A stretch of 64,000 nucleotides of DNA from Pluralibacter sp. (GCF_019237635.1 NZ_JAFAGS010000154.1:1-64000); one strand, 5' to 3'. Positions 22,056 to 31,927 are shown, counted from the first letter of the stretch. Notes: generated by a model from the letters alone, not told the origin. Made by a program: numbers and translations.

Positions 22056-23306
22056 GTGTCGAACGATAATAATTACAGCCAGGGGGCCGTCCCCCTGGCT
22101 GCGCGAAAGGGCGTAATCTCGTTAACGTGTGTCATGTTGGGATTAACGTTTTTTTCAGCCAGTATGTGGACAGGAGGAACACTCGGTACCGGTCTGACAT
22201 ACAATGATTTCTTCTTAGCAGTTATCTTCGGTAATCTCCTTCTCGGTATCTACACTGCATTTCTCGGTTATATCGGCGCAAAGACCGGACTTTCGACTCA
22301 TCTCCTCGCGCGTTACTCCTTTGGCATCAAAGGCTCATGGCTTCCTTCATTACTGCTCGGCGGCACTCAGGTCGGCTGGTTCGGGGTCGGCGTGGCCATG
22401 TTCGCCATTCCGGTCGGTAAAGCGACCGGCCTGGATGTTAATCTCCTGATAGCGATTTCAGGTATCCTGATGACGGTGACGATTTTCTTTGGCATCTCGG
22501 CATTAACGATTCTTTCTGCGGTGGCGGTGCCTGCCATTGCCATACTGGGCAGTTACTCGGTCTGGTTGGCGGTAAATGAGGTCGGTGGACTCGCGCAGTT
22601 GAAATCGATTGTCCCCAGCACCCCACTGGATTTCTCCACGGCGCTGGCGTTGGTGGTCGGGTCATTTGTCAGTGCCGGAACGCTGACTGCTGATTTCGTG
22701 CGCTTTGGACGCAACGCCAAAAGCGCGGTCATTGTGGCGATGATTGCCTTCTTCCTCGGCAACTCGCTGATGTTTATTTTTGGCGCGGCGGGTGCGGCGG
22801 CAGCCGGGCAATCAGACATTTCAGATGTCATGATTGCTCAGGGATTGTTAATTCCGGCAATTATCGTTCTGGGCCTGAATATCTGGACCACCAATGATAA
22901 TGCTCTCTATGCCTCTGGCCTCGGTTTCGCTAACATCACCGGGCTCTCCAGCCGTGGTCTGTCAGTGGTCAATGGCATCATTGGCACCCTGTGCGCACTG
23001 TGGCTGTATAACAATTTCGTCGGCTGGTTAACTTTTCTTTCCTCCGCCATTCCGCCCATTGGCGGAGTGATTATCGCGGACTATCTGCTGAACCGTCAGC
23101 GCTATGCCAACTTCAGTACCGCCCGCTTTACGTCAGTGAATTGGATAGCCATACTGTCGGTCGCGCTGGGTATCGCTGCTGGCCACTATATTCCGGGTAT
23201 TGTGCCCGTGAACGCAGTTCTGGGCGGGGTAGCGAGTTATGTTTCCCTGACGTTGTTGATGAATCGTCGTTTTGTTACTTCCCCGGAGGTTGAAAATGCA
23301 GAGTAA
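22056..23306 (+). CDS. codB: Cytosine permease
   Basis: NCS1-family cytosine:cation symporter of the inner membrane. 416 residues with 12 predicted helices. Family segments are [20 protein letters not shown] (helix 1), [24 protein letters not shown] and [21 protein letters not shown] chose GTG 22056, giving [19 protein letters not shown] as in E. coli CodB, with AAGGGG 7 bases upstream. The 3' end overlaps codA by 11 bases. Confidence 0.96.
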   Translation: MSNDNNYSQGAVPLAARKGVISLTCVMLGLTFFSASMWTGGTLGTGLTYNDFFLAVIFGNLLLGIYTAFLGYIGAKTGLSTHLLARYSFGIKGSWLPSLLLGGTQVGWFGVGVAMFAIPVGKATGLDVNLLIAISGILMTVTIFFGISALTILSAVAVPAIAILGSYSVWLAVNEVGGLAQLKSIVPSTPLDFSTALALVVGSFVSAGTLTADFVRFGRNAKSAVIVAMIAFFLGNSLMFIFGAAGAAAAGQSDISDVMIAQGLLIPAIIVLGLNIWTTNDNALYASGLGFANITGLSSRGLSVVNGIIGTLCALWLYNNFVGWLTFLSSAIPPIGGVIIADYLLNRQRYANFSTARFTSVNWIAILSVALGIAAGHYIPGIVPVNAVLGGVASYVSLTLLMNRRFVTSPEVENAE

Positions 23307-24576
23307 TTCACTCGTTATCCATCATGCTCGTCTCCAGGGCCGTGAAGGGTTGTGGCAGATTACTATTGAAAATGGGTGCTTCAGCCGCATTGAACCGCAG
23401 GATACTGCACCGCCAGCCACAGGGAAGAGTCTGGACGCCGAAGGCGGGCTCGCGATCCCGCCTTTTGTTGAGCCGCATATTCATCTCGACACCACGCAAA
23501 CAGCAGGCGAACCCAACTGGAATCAATCCGGTACTCTGTTTGAAGGGATTGAACGTTGGGCGGAGCGCAAAGCGCTGCTGACGCATAACGATGTGAAAAC
23601 CCGCGCCATGCAAACCCTGAAGTGGCAAATTGCCAACGGGATACAGCATGTGAGAACGCATGTCGATGTCTCTGATCCGACGCTCACGGCCCTGAAAGCC
23701 ATGATTGAGGTAAAGGAAGAGATCGCGCCATGGCTGGAACTGCAAATTGTGGCCTTTCCGCAGGAAGGGATCCTCTCCTACCCGAACGGCGAAGCCCTGC
23801 TGGAAGAGTCGCTGCGCCTCGGCGCCGATGTCATTGGCGCCATCCCGCATTTTGAGTTTACCCGGGAGTACGGTGTTGAGTCGTTACATAAGATTTTCGC
23901 CCTGGCGCAACAATACGACCGTCTGATTGATGTGCATTGCGACGAAATCGATGACGAGCAGTCGCGTTTTGTTGAGACGGTAGCGGCGCTGGCGCATCGC
24001 GACGGCGTGGGCGCGCGCGTGACCGCCAGCCATACCACGGCGATGCATTCGTACAACGGGGCTTATGCCTCGCGCCTCTTTCGTTTATTGAAGATGTCTG
24101 GCATCAATTTTGTCGCTAACCCGCTGGTGAATATTCACCTGCAGGGACGGTTCGACAGCTACCCGAAACGCCGCGGCGTGACGCGAGTCAAGGAGATGCT
24201 TGAGAACGACATCAATGTCTGCTTCGGTCACGATGACGTGTTCGACCCCTGGTATCCGCTGGGAACCGCCAATATGTTGCAAGTCCTGCATATGGGGCTG
24301 CATGTGTGCCAGTTGATGGGGTACCGTCAAATTGATGACGGGCTTAATCTGATAACCACCCACAGCGCCAAAACACTCAACCTGCAGGACTATGGCATTG
24401 TTATCGGCAATAGCGGCAATCTGGTCATTTTGCCAGCGGAAAACGGATTTGACGCCGTACGCCGCCAGGTCCCTACCCGCTACTCTATCCGCCACGGCAA
24501 CGTGATCGCTCAAACCGTACCCGCAGAAACCACGCTGCATCTGACCGAGCCGGAAAAGGTCTCTTTCAAACGGTAA
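23296..24576 (+). CDS. codA: Cytosine deaminase
   Basis: Amidohydrolase that deaminates cytosine to uracil and ammonia in pyrimidine salvage. The 426-residue protein has the metal ligands in EPHIHLD, His of [14 protein letters not shown] (with the catalytic Glu), and Asp in [18 protein letters not shown] 23296 ([13 protein letters not shown]) has a CGGAGGT site 6 bases upstream inside codB. In E. coli K-12 codBA lies near lac, so its place between alaE and yqaE is a lineage difference. Confidence 0.97.
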   Translation: MQSNSLVIHHARLQGREGLWQITIENGCFSRIEPQDTAPPATGKSLDAEGGLAIPPFVEPHIHLDTTQTAGEPNWNQSGTLFEGIERWAERKALLTHNDVKTRAMQTLKWQIANGIQHVRTHVDVSDPTLTALKAMIEVKEEIAPWLELQIVAFPQEGILSYPNGEALLEESLRLGADVIGAIPHFEFTREYGVESLHKIFALAQQYDRLIDVHCDEIDDEQSRFVETVAALAHRDGVGARVTASHTTAMHSYNGAYASRLFRLLKMSGINFVANPLVNIHLQGRFDSYPKRRGVTRVKEMLENDINVCFGHDDVFDPWYPLGTANMLQVLHMGLHVCQLMGYRQIDDGLNLITTHSAKTLNLQDYGIVIGNSGNLVILPAENGFDAVRRQVPTRYSIRHGNVIAQTVPAETTLHLTEPEKVSFKR

Positions 24577-24591
24577 TGGCATTATCAGTGG

Positions 24592-24622
24592 ATGAAAAAA
24601 GGGCAGATTGCCCTTTTTTCAT
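24592..24622 (+). terminator. codBA terminator
   Basis: AAAAAAGGGCA GATT TGCCCTTTTTTC forms a stable hairpin with a T-run just after the codA stop. Confidence 0.9.
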
Positions 24623-24771
24623 GTCGTCGCAAAATCCCCACTGTTGCAAATTGTTTTGTTACCAAGATGTAAAATAGGGTAAACGCACCGGACAACCCCG
24701 TCTGGACGCCGCATAATGGCCTGGCTTAGAGAGAGATCTCTTTTAACATTGGCTGTTTGTATGGAGTGTGT

Positions 24772-24930
24772 ATGGGTTTCTGGCGTATTGTTTTTACTAT
24801 TTTGATCCCGCCGCTGGGCGTACTGCTGGGCAAAGGGTTCGGCTGGGCGTTCATCATTAATATCATTTTGACGCTGCTCGGCTATATTCCGGGGTTGATT
24901 CACGCATTCTGGGTACAAACCCGCGACTGA
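24772..24930 (+). CDS. yqaE: Pmp3-family membrane peptide YqaE
   Basis: 52-residue hydrophobic peptide MGFWRIVFTILIPPLGVLLG... with two transmembrane helices, matching the Pmp3/UPF0057 family, whose yeast member affects membrane potential and salt tolerance. The first helix carries the conserved PPLGVLLGKGFGWAF. A GGAG site precedes the ATG. E. coli YqaE is stress-induced (Cpx/RpoS have been linked). Same position relative to alaE as in E. coli, although stpA, ygaP and ygaV are missing between them. Confidence 0.95.
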   Translation: MGFWRIVFTILIPPLGVLLGKGFGWAFIINIILTLLGYIPGLIHAFWVQTRD

Positions 24931-24938
24931 TGTAACGA

Positions 24939-24970
24939 AAACGGGGCTGCGCTGGCAGCCCCGTTTCTGT
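24939..24970 (+). terminator. yqaE terminator
   Basis: AACGGGGCTGC GCTG GCAGCCCCGTT followed by TCTGTTGTT; an 11-base perfect stem directly after yqaE, facing the convergent LysE-type gene and possibly serving both. Confidence 0.88.
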
Positions 24971-24985
24971 TGTTATCCTCCAGCG

Positions 24986-25630
24986 CTATTTGCGCATGAC
25001 GCCTTCGTAAATCAATTTGAGCGCGAAAACGCCGATCACCGCGCCGATTACCCGGCTGGCGATACGTTGAACCCGGGCGTAGCCGCGGCGCACGGCGGGC
25101 AACGAGAAGGCCTGGCTGAGAAAGAGTCGCCAGATGACCGAACTCAGCACAATACCACACCACGCCAGCAGCTTTGCCCATGTTGGCGTGGCGGCGCTGA
25201 GCGTGACGGAAAAGATACTGATAAAAAACAGCACGGTCTGCGGATTTGACAGGCAGGTCAGCAGGCCGGTGCGAAAGAAAACGTGCCACGGCGCGGTAAT
25301 CGGCTGCAGCAGCGCGGATGACTGCGGCGAGGGCTGACGCTTCATGCTTTTTATCGCAAACCACAGCAGATAGCCGCCGCCGACAACCTTAATTATCGAG
25401 AAAAGCCCTTCGCACTGCGTGATGAGTGTGGCCATACCGAACAGACCCAGCCCGGAGTAAAAGGTATCTCCCAGCGCTACGCCAAGACCGGTCAGCGCTC
25501 CCGCGCGTCGTCCGGAAGCCAGACTGGTTTGCACCACGACAAACAGGTTAGCGCCGGGGTTGAAAAAGGTGAGGACGAACAAACCCACCGTCAGGACGAT
25601 GGCGTGCAGCGGTTCCATAGGCAAAATCAT
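24986..25630 (-). CDS. LysE/RhtB-family amino acid exporter
   Basis: 214-residue inner-membrane protein with about six hydrophobic segments. The family pattern NPGANLFVVVQTSLASGRRAGALTGLGVALGD near residues 24-55 and SNPQTVLFFISIF near 130 are typical of LysE/RhtB exporters (homoserine, threonine, lysine and others). The substrate cannot be told from sequence. Either ATG 25630 or ATG 25618 (MEPLHAIVL) could be the start. It is a single gene convergent with yqaE and is not at this place in E. coli K-12. Confidence 0.82.
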   Translation of the reverse strand: MILPMEPLHAIVLTVGLFVLTFFNPGANLFVVVQTSLASGRRAGALTGLGVALGDTFYSGLGLFGMATLITQCEGLFSIIKVVGGGYLLWFAIKSMKRQPSPQSSALLQPITAPWHVFFRTGLLTCLSNPQTVLFFISIFSVTLSAATPTWAKLLAWCGIVLSSVIWRLFLSQAFSLPAVRRGYARVQRIASRVIGAVIGVFALKLIYEGVMRK

Positions 25631-25856
25631 CCACTCATGTTATCTGCCACCAGAATACGGGCTCCAGTCCTTGCGTGCTGCGAGAAGCATCACAGCCGGA
25701 AAATATAAAAATGAGCGCTGCAAAATATGACAAATGGCTATTTTTAGGGGGAATCCCTCCCTTTATTTTTTGACGAGGTATTATCTGCCCATCCGGCATA
25801 TCCAGTGGTGCCGGTCGTATTTAGCATAGCCTTATTATGTGTTTATGGAGTGTATT

Positions 25857-26177
25857 ATGATTAACCGATTTACACTGTCTACGGTGGGTGTTTTTGTCGC
25901 AGCAGTACTGGTTACCGCCGGCGTCAGTGCAGTCTCTAAGGGCGTTACCCCTAAAAATATGAACTGCCAGGAGTTCATCGATCTCAATCCGCAGACCATG
26001 GCGCCGGTCGCGTTCTGGATGCTGAATGAAGACGAAGACTTTAAAGGCGGCGACTACGTGGATTTCAACGAAACCGAGACCACGGCAGTTCCGTTGACCA
26101 TTGAACTTTGCAAAAAACATCCGCAAAGCGCGCTGAAGAATATTAAGGATGAAGTGAAAAAAGAATTAAAAAAATAG
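25857..26177 (+). CDS. hdeB: HdeB-like periplasmic acid-stress chaperone
   Basis: 106-residue secreted protein with a Sec signal (cleavage near VSA, residue 25) and the HdeA/HdeB fold signature: MNCQEFIDLNPQTMAPVAFW and IELCKKHPQ, with the two disulfide cysteines about 45 residues apart. HdeB unfolds at low pH and prevents aggregation of periplasmic proteins. ATG 25857 follows TGGAG by 8 bases. The C-terminus is Lys-rich (KNIKDEVKKELKK). The adjoining DNA carries a fragment of a magnesium P-type ATPase, which in some enterobacteria lies in the same acid-fitness cluster. Confidence 0.85.
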   Translation: MINRFTLSTVGVFVAAVLVTAGVSAVSKGVTPKNMNCQEFIDLNPQTMAPVAFWMLNEDEDFKGGDYVDFNETETTAVPLTIELCKKHPQSALKNIKDEVKKELKK

Positions 26178-26283
26178 CCCCCTGTTTTTAGCATCGGTTT
26201 TCCCCTGAGACCTGACGACCGTCAGGTTTACGCCCCTCGCTTGCGAAGGGGCGCGTTCGTCCAGCGCTAAAATCAGAAGAACC

Positions 26284-26445
26284 GGTGGGGACTATGATTC
26301 TGACCAAGTCAGCCTGAGCGGTGTATTGCGTTTCTGGCAGGAGTTTCGCACCAATAAGGCGGCTCAGACGCTGAAGTCGATGGTCAGAACGACCGCTACG
26401 GTGCTGCGTCGCGGCGGTGAAGGTAGCATTATCCACCTGTTATAG
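26284..26445 (+). pseudogene. Fragment of a Mg2+-transporting P-type ATPase
   Basis: One frame reads SLSGVLRFWQEFRTNKAAQT then LKSMVRTTATVLRR and stops 8 residues later. The pattern LLxFxQExRxxKAAxALKxMVxxTATVLR is the region before the actuator domain of MgtA/MgtB. The rest of the roughly 900-residue protein is absent on both sides, and there is no start codon or ribosome site. It is a relic, probably of a deletion that joined the hdeB-like gene to the autotransporter locus. Confidence 0.7.
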
Positions 26446-26892
26446 AGGTGGATGAGGAAATAAAGTGGTAATTCCAGTAGGTAATATATTTTATCTGTTG
26501 TAAGACAGCATTTATTAGCGTTGGTATTTCCTGTGGAAATAATGCATGTGCAGAATTAAAATATTTATTTATTTAAAATTGTTTAGCATAATAAAACATT
26601 TCCCGGTGCGTAATAATACGCATCAATCTCCTTGCTATTTTTTTATTTTTTGAATAATTCATTATTTTCAGTATGTTAGGAATTTGATTGATTTTATCTA
26701 TGATTTCGATATTCAAAATTTATTTTTACATGTGAGATGAGCGTATATAAGCTATTGCTGAATAGTCCTGTCATTCTTCGGACGTTTGACTCCTCTTGAA
26801 AACGTTAGTTTCGCCCAGTGCATTTATTTTTGCTCACTGCGGGCGGGTACATCTGTTGTTAAGGGGAACGGCAATATCTCACGAGAACAATA
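26446..26892. other. AT-rich intergenic region upstream of the autotransporter
   Basis: About 450 bases, very AT-rich between 26500 and 26760, without a credible gene. It presumably carries the autotransporter promoter and is a likely H-NS binding stretch by composition. An AAGGGG at 26861-26866 is too far from the next ATG to be its ribosome site. Confidence 0.5.
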
Positions 26893-29800
26893 ATGTTAAA
26901 AACTTTAAATAAGGCCTCGGTACGCCCATTCTATCCACTGCACAGTAATATTATCCGGGCCAGAAAATTTACCTGGTTGGGCGGGATATTTACCTTCATG
27001 GTTATCACCTCTTTAACGCTATCCGATGCCCATGCGGGAGGTGATGGCGCATTGTCAGGCGTACCGGGTGGTGCAGGGAGCCAGGTAACCGGTGGCGGTG
27101 GAGCAGGTGGCGCCACATGGAGCGGCGGTGGTGGTAGCGCAACGGAGGGTAAAGGCGCTGATGGGCAGGGTGGTAATGCGGCTGGATTAGGGGGCGACCC
27201 GGGTATGCGTATTACGGTGCCACAGACCATCACCAACGGCGTATCGGGCGTCAATGGCACCAATGGCGGGAAGCAGGGGCCGGCTGGCGGCGGCGGGGGT
27301 GGGGGAACCGGGATTGTGGTTTCCGGTAACTCGCAACTTACCATTCAGGGCGCCGTAGTGACCGGGGGCGTCGGTGGATCTGGCGGCCCCGACAACTCGG
27401 ATACGGGCAGCGGTGGCGGTGGCGCCGGTGTGCTGACCGATGGCAGCCTGATCCTGACGGGCAACGGCGCGGCCATTACCGGTGGCGCGGGGGGAACGGG
27501 GCAGACCGGCGGAAGCTCGGGCGGCGGCGGCGGTACCGGGGTTGTGATGACGGGGGGAACAACGACGAGTCTCACCAACGAAGGGGGCTCGATTACCGGT
27601 GGTGTTGGTGGCCGGGCCATTGCCGGGGGCGGCGGTGGCGCAGCCATTGTCACCAATGCGAACGTCACTAACCTTGCCGGGGGGAGCATTACCGGAGGGG
27701 ATGGCGGCCTTCTTCCGTCCGCCAGTATCTCTGCGAGCGGTGGCGGCGGTGCGGGGATTCTGGTGTCCGGCAATGGTCAGAACACGATCTCGGTAGTGAA
27801 TAACGGGGTGATTACCGGCGGCAACGGCGGGCCGTCTTTTGCGTTTGGCAATGGAGGGGCTGGCGGTGCTGGCGAAGGGGGGGCCCAGGGAGGGAATCGC
27901 GCCAATGGCTGGCTTGGTGATGGAGGCGCGGGGATTAAAGGCGCCAATTTATCTGTCGTGAACGCTGGCGCGATTAAGGGCGGCGTGAGTGGCGCCCCTC
28001 TGTTTGGCGGCGGAACGCAGAGACAGGCGAATGCGGTAGCGTTTACCGGCGGTGTGAACCGACTGGAACTTCAGGCTGGCTGGTCGTTCGTCGGTAACGT
28101 GGTGGGCATGGCCGGGTCAACGAATACTCTGGCGTTGGGGGGCGATACGACGCAGCCGCAAGGGGGTGGGGCAACGGTGTTTGACGTCAGTCAACTCGTC
28201 CCAACCGGCGGTAATGGTCAGTTTCAGGGGTTTAGCGCCTTCGAAAAAACGGGCGCCAGCACGTGGCAGTTAACCGGTACCACCACGCAATTAACCCCGT
28301 GGAAAATTAGCGGCGGCACGCTGTCAGTAAGTTCCGATGGCGCTCTGGGAGACGTGAGCGGCGTTCTGACGCTGCTGAATAACGCAACGCTTGCGACAAC
28401 GGCCAGCATTTCGACGCTGCGCAATATTGTGCTGGGGCAGGGCGGTGGGAACATTGACGTTGCGCCTTCGACTACGCTTGCGCTTTCGGGCGTGATTTCT
28501 GGCCAGGGAGCGCTAACAAAAAGTGGCGATGGACTAATGCTGCTGACGGGCACCAATACGTATTCTGGCGGAACCACCATCGCGGGGGGAACCCTGCAAT
28601 TGGGCGACGGCGGCAGCACCGGCTCTCTGTCTGGCAATGTGTTGAACAACGGTTCACTGGTTATTGATCGCAATGATACGTTGAACGTCGACGGGCAGAT
28701 TTCCGGGAGCGGTAACCTCACCCAGGCCGGAACCGGTACGACGATCCTCACGGCGGATAACAGCTATACTGGCGCCACGGCGGTTTCTGCCGGGACATTG
28801 ATTATCAATGGTAATCAGTCGGCGGCTACCGGGTTGACGACCGTTAACACGGGGGCCACGCTTGGCGGGAATGGCACCCTGGGCGGCAGCGTGGCGGTGG
28901 CGGATGGCGCGACGCTTGCGCCCGGGAATGTGGGTTCGGTGCCCGGGACGTTGACCATTCAACAAAACCTGCGGCTCAGCAACGGCTCGTTGCTGGATTA
29001 TCACTTTGGCCAGGCCGGGGTACCCGGTGGTGCGCTGAATGATCTGGTTAAGGTGCACGGTGACCTGACGCTGGATGGAACCATTAATGTGAAAACCACG
29101 CCAGGTGGCAGTTTTGACCCAGGTATTTACCGGGTTTTCACTTATGACGGTAACCTGACCAATAATGGTCTGCAGATAGGGACTATCCCCTCACCGAATT
29201 ACTACGTTCAGACCAGCGTGCAAAAGCAGGTCAACCTCATCAACACCAACGGACTGACCCTGAGCTTCTGGGATGGGGCGAACGGCGGTCGTAATGACGG
29301 GATTATTGATGGCGGCGATGGCCTCTGGCAAAACTCCCGCGGAAATTCGAACTGGACAACCTGGAGCGGGTCTGTCAACGCACCGTTCAGCGATGCTGCG
29401 TTTGCGGTTTTCACCGCATCGCCGGGTACGGTTCGCGTGGATAACAGCCTGGGGCAGGTGACCGCTGGCGGGATGCAGTTTGATGCCAACGGTTATCACC
29501 TGACTGGCGATGCCATTCAGCTCGCACAGACCAGCGCGGATTCTCCGGCGTCGGTGATTCGGGTGGGGAATGGCACCACCGATGGCGCAGTTGATATTGC
29601 CACTATCGACAACACGCTTTTTGGTGATGTTCAACTGCGTAAAACGGATTTGGGTACGCTGGTTCTGAATGCCGCCAATACCTACACCGGCGGCACGGCG
29701 GTGGACGGCGGTACGCTGGTGGTGGGCGATATCAACCATCAGGGTGCAGGCCTGGGGGCGGGCGATGTGACCATTTCTGACAGCGGAACGTTATCCGGTA

Positions 29801-31347
29801 CCGGCGTCGTGGCGGGACATGTCACCAACAACGGTACTGTGGCCGCGCTTAACGCTTTGTCCGGGCAACAAAGCACGCCTGTCAGCAATTTGACGCTGGC
29901 AAACGGGCTCACCAACAATGGGACTATCAACCTCGCGGGGCAACAAGGGCAGGCCGGAAATACGCTGACGGTCAAAAATGACTATGTCGGCAATCAGGGC
30001 CAGCTCATTCTGAACACCTTTATGGGGGATGACAGCTCTGCCAGCGATCGCCTGGTGCTGGATAACGCAAAGGCGACGGGGAATACTGCGGTAGTGATTA
30101 AACATGCGGGCGGTAATGGTGCGCAAACGCAGACGGGGATTCTGCTGGTGGATGCGCGCAACGGGAGTACTACCGATCCAAATGCCTTTTTCCTCTCGGC
30201 TAAATCGGATGGTTACCGTAAGAGCATCGGTACTATTGCTTCCGGCGCCTATGACTACTCGCTGGTGCGTGGCGGGAATGGCGGGAATGCCGACTCCTGG
30301 TATCTGACTTCGCTTAATGTGAACCGCAGTGGCGACCCGGACAGTCAGTCGCAATCTGCCAGACCTTCACTGCGACCGGAGATTGGCTCCTACATTGATA
30401 ATATTCGTGCCGCGAATACGCTGTTTGCGATGACGCTGTACGACCGCCTGGGGAATGCGCAGAACTTCTTGCCGTCACAGGGGGAAGGTGCGTCTTCATT
30501 CTGGATACGCAACGTCGGCGGGCATAATAATGCCGACGCTGGCGCGGGCGCCATTTCCACTCAGGCTAACCGCTATGTCCTGCAAATGGGCGGCGATATT
30601 GTCAATGGTTCTACCGACGGTAGAAACCGCTTTCTCGCTGGGGTGATGGGTGGTTATGCCAATGAGCGCAGCAACAGTGTCTCTCAGGGCTCCGGGTTAA
30701 CCTCAAAAGGCAGCGTCAACGGCTACAGTGTGGGTGTGTACGGTACCTGGTATGCGAATGGAGAAGAGAACCAGGGAGGCTATGTGGATTCCTGGGCACT
30801 GTACAACTGGTTTGATAACCGCGTTGAGGGCGAAGGACTGGCGGCCGAGCGCTATACGTCAAAAGGCATGACGGCCTCTCTGGAAACGGGGTATACCTAT
30901 AAAACAGGGGAATATGAGACGTTTGCCGGATCCGCCAATGACGTCTTTATTCAGCCTAAAGCGCAGGTCATTTGGATGGGCGTCACCGCGGATAATCACA
31001 CCGAGCAGAACGGTACGCAGGTAAGTAGCTCCGGGGACAATAATGTACAAACCCGCCTGGGATTCCGGGCGTTCCTGAAAGGGAAAAGCCAGCTTGATGG
31101 CATGACTCAGCGCGAGTTTGAGCCGTTCGCAGAAGTAAACTGGATCCATAACACCAGCGCTTACGGCGCGACGATGGATGGCGTTAACACGCAGGTGGAT
31201 GGCACCCACAACATCGGTGAAATCAAAGTCGGTGTGGAAGGGAAAATCAACCGGCAGTTGTCATTCTGGGGGAACGTCGCTGAACAACTGGGCGGTCAGG
31301 GTTACAACGACACCCAGGGCACATTAGGAATGCGTTATTCCTTCTAA
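26893..31347 (+). CDS. Large glycine-rich autotransporter (type Va), YpjA-like
   Basis: 1484-residue surface protein. It has a long extended signal (residues 1-48, ending DAHA) of the autotransporter type, then a passenger whose first 400 residues are built of Gly-rich repeats with GGGGGAG clusters separated by strand segments such as VSNGVITGG. Three or more autotransporter beta-strand (PATR) units follow, e.g. LLTGTNTYSGGTTIAGGTLQ and LVLNAANTYTGGTAVDGGTL. The last 270 residues form the outer-membrane beta-barrel ending LGMRYSF with the terminal aromatic. E. coli carries autotransporter ypjA in the same neighbourhood. Adhesin or biofilm function is inferred from the class. Confidence 0.9.
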   Translation: MLKTLNKASVRPFYPLHSNIIRARKFTWLGGIFTFMVITSLTLSDAHAGGDGALSGVPGGAGSQVTGGGGAGGATWSGGGGSATEGKGADGQGGNAAGLGGDPGMRITVPQTITNGVSGVNGTNGGKQGPAGGGGGGGTGIVVSGNSQLTIQGAVVTGGVGGSGGPDNSDTGSGGGGAGVLTDGSLILTGNGAAITGGAGGTGQTGGSSGGGGGTGVVMTGGTTTSLTNEGGSITGGVGGRAIAGGGGGAAIVTNANVTNLAGGSITGGDGGLLPSASISASGGGGAGILVSGNGQNTISVVNNGVITGGNGGPSFAFGNGGAGGAGEGGAQGGNRANGWLGDGGAGIKGANLSVVNAGAIKGGVSGAPLFGGGTQRQANAVAFTGGVNRLELQAGWSFVGNVVGMAGSTNTLALGGDTTQPQGGGATVFDVSQLVPTGGNGQFQGFSAFEKTGASTWQLTGTTTQLTPWKISGGTLSVSSDGALGDVSGVLTLLNNATLATTASISTLRNIVLGQGGGNIDVAPSTTLALSGVISGQGALTKSGDGLMLLTGTNTYSGGTTIAGGTLQLGDGGSTGSLSGNVLNNGSLVIDRNDTLNVDGQISGSGNLTQAGTGTTILTADNSYTGATAVSAGTLIINGNQSAATGLTTVNTGATLGGNGTLGGSVAVADGATLAPGNVGSVPGTLTIQQNLRLSNGSLLDYHFGQAGVPGGALNDLVKVHGDLTLDGTINVKTTPGGSFDPGIYRVFTYDGNLTNNGLQIGTIPSPNYYVQTSVQKQVNLINTNGLTLSFWDGANGGRNDGIIDGGDGLWQNSRGNSNWTTWSGSVNAPFSDAAFAVFTASPGTVRVDNSLGQVTAGGMQFDANGYHLTGDAIQLAQTSADSPASVIRVGNGTTDGAVDIATIDNTLFGDVQLRKTDLGTLVLNAANTYTGGTAVDGGTLVVGDINHQGAGLGAGDVTISDSGTLSGTGVVAGHVTNNGTVAALNALSGQQSTPVSNLTLANGLTNNGTINLAGQQGQAGNTLTVKNDYVGNQGQLILNTFMGDDSSASDRLVLDNAKATGNTAVVIKHAGGNGAQTQTGILLVDARNGSTTDPNAFFLSAKSDGYRKSIGTIASGAYDYSLVRGGNGGNADSWYLTSLNVNRSGDPDSQSQSARPSLRPEIGSYIDNIRAANTLFAMTLYDRLGNAQNFLPSQGEGASSFWIRNVGGHNNADAGAGAISTQANRYVLQMGGDIVNGSTDGRNRFLAGVMGGYANERSNSVSQGSGLTSKGSVNGYSVGVYGTWYANGEENQGGYVDSWALYNWFDNRVEGEGLAAERYTSKGMTASLETGYTYKTGEYETFAGSANDVFIQPKAQVIWMGVTADNHTEQNGTQVSSSGDNNVQTRLGFRAFLKGKSQLDGMTQREFEPFAEVNWIHNTSAYGATMDGVNTQVDGTHNIGEIKVGVEGKINRQLSFWGNVAEQLGGQGYNDTQGTLGMRYSF

Positions 31348-31353
31348 GCAGCA

Positions 31354-31384
31354 GGCATATCACCTGCGTGTCGGGTGATATGCC
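31354..31384 (+). terminator. Stem-loop after the autotransporter
   Basis: GGCATATCACC / GGTGATATGCC form a perfect 11-base stem 6 bases after the stop codon. No U-tract follows, so it may be a stability element rather than a true terminator. Confidence 0.5.
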
Positions 31385-31417
31385 GGTAACTCCCTACTTC
31401 TGGTCACTAAAATAACA

Positions 31418-31440
31418 GACGCGCCGGGCGCGTCTCTTTG
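31418..31440. terminator. Terminator between the autotransporter and the symE-like gene
   Basis: AGACGCGCC G GGCGCGTCT followed by CTTTGC is a strong GC stem between the converging genes and may end transcripts from either side. Confidence 0.6.
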
Positions 31441-31465
31441 CATCACGGACCCCGTTCCCGTTGGT

Positions 31466-31927
31466 CTATGGTTTACGGCGGTGTACCGGTATGTCGCCAG
31501 TGTTATGTAACGCGCCAGGGAACTTCTCCATCCACAGGTTGACATTGCGTTGGTTGATAAAGGTGACGCTCATCCCCTCAATGCATCCCCACAGCTCGCG
31601 GGTATGCTGGGGCGTGATCACGATGCAATCCGGCATCACCCGAATTTTGACCGGCATTCCCTCGATAAAACCTGCCGCGACCAGCCACTCGCCGCGCAGC
31701 TCAATATGATGGTAGCGGATACGCGAATACAGCTCGCCGCACACCGCTGTTTCTCCTTTAGCGGTTGTTCGCGTATGGAACGTCGCGCTCACCGGCGTGG
31801 CGTCATGCAAACGATAAACGTTTTTTTTGCGAAACAGCTCGTGAAACGTGGCTGTATTTTTCCCATCTTCCGCCACGGTTTGGGAAAACGTACCTGCTGG
31901 TTTAAACTCCGACTCAGCCATAATCAA
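31466..31927 (-). CDS. SymE-like toxin with an N-terminal extension
   Basis: 153-residue protein. Residues about 75-110 match the SymE core (IELRGEWLVAAGFIEGMPVK and then IRVMPDCIVITPQ), an AbrB-like swapped-hairpin fold. SymE of E. coli is an SOS-induced RNA-degrading or nucleoid-condensing toxin repressed by the antisense RNA SymR. Here the first 70 residues (Lys/Thr-rich) and the tail (ELWGCIEGMSVTFINQRNVN) differ from E. coli SymE. The start is ATG 31927 or 31921. No LexA box was seen upstream, and an antisense RNA could not be recognised. Confidence 0.7.
   Translation of the reverse strand: MIMAESEFKPAGTFSQTVAEDGKNTATFHELFRKKNVYRLHDATPVSATFHTRTTAKGETAVCGELYSRIRYHHIELRGEWLVAAGFIEGMPVKIRVMPDCIVITPQHTRELWGCIEGMSVTFINQRNVNLWMEKFPGALHNTGDIPVHRRKP

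Noticed and set aside
26188..26436. 82-codon open frame on the minus strand
   Set aside because: It is antisense to the P-type ATPase fragment and has Arg/Ser-rich shadow composition.
28224..30354. Several open frames of 130-190 codons opposite the autotransporter
   Set aside because: Pro/Val-rich or Arg-rich shadows produced by the Gly/Thr codon bias of the coding strand.
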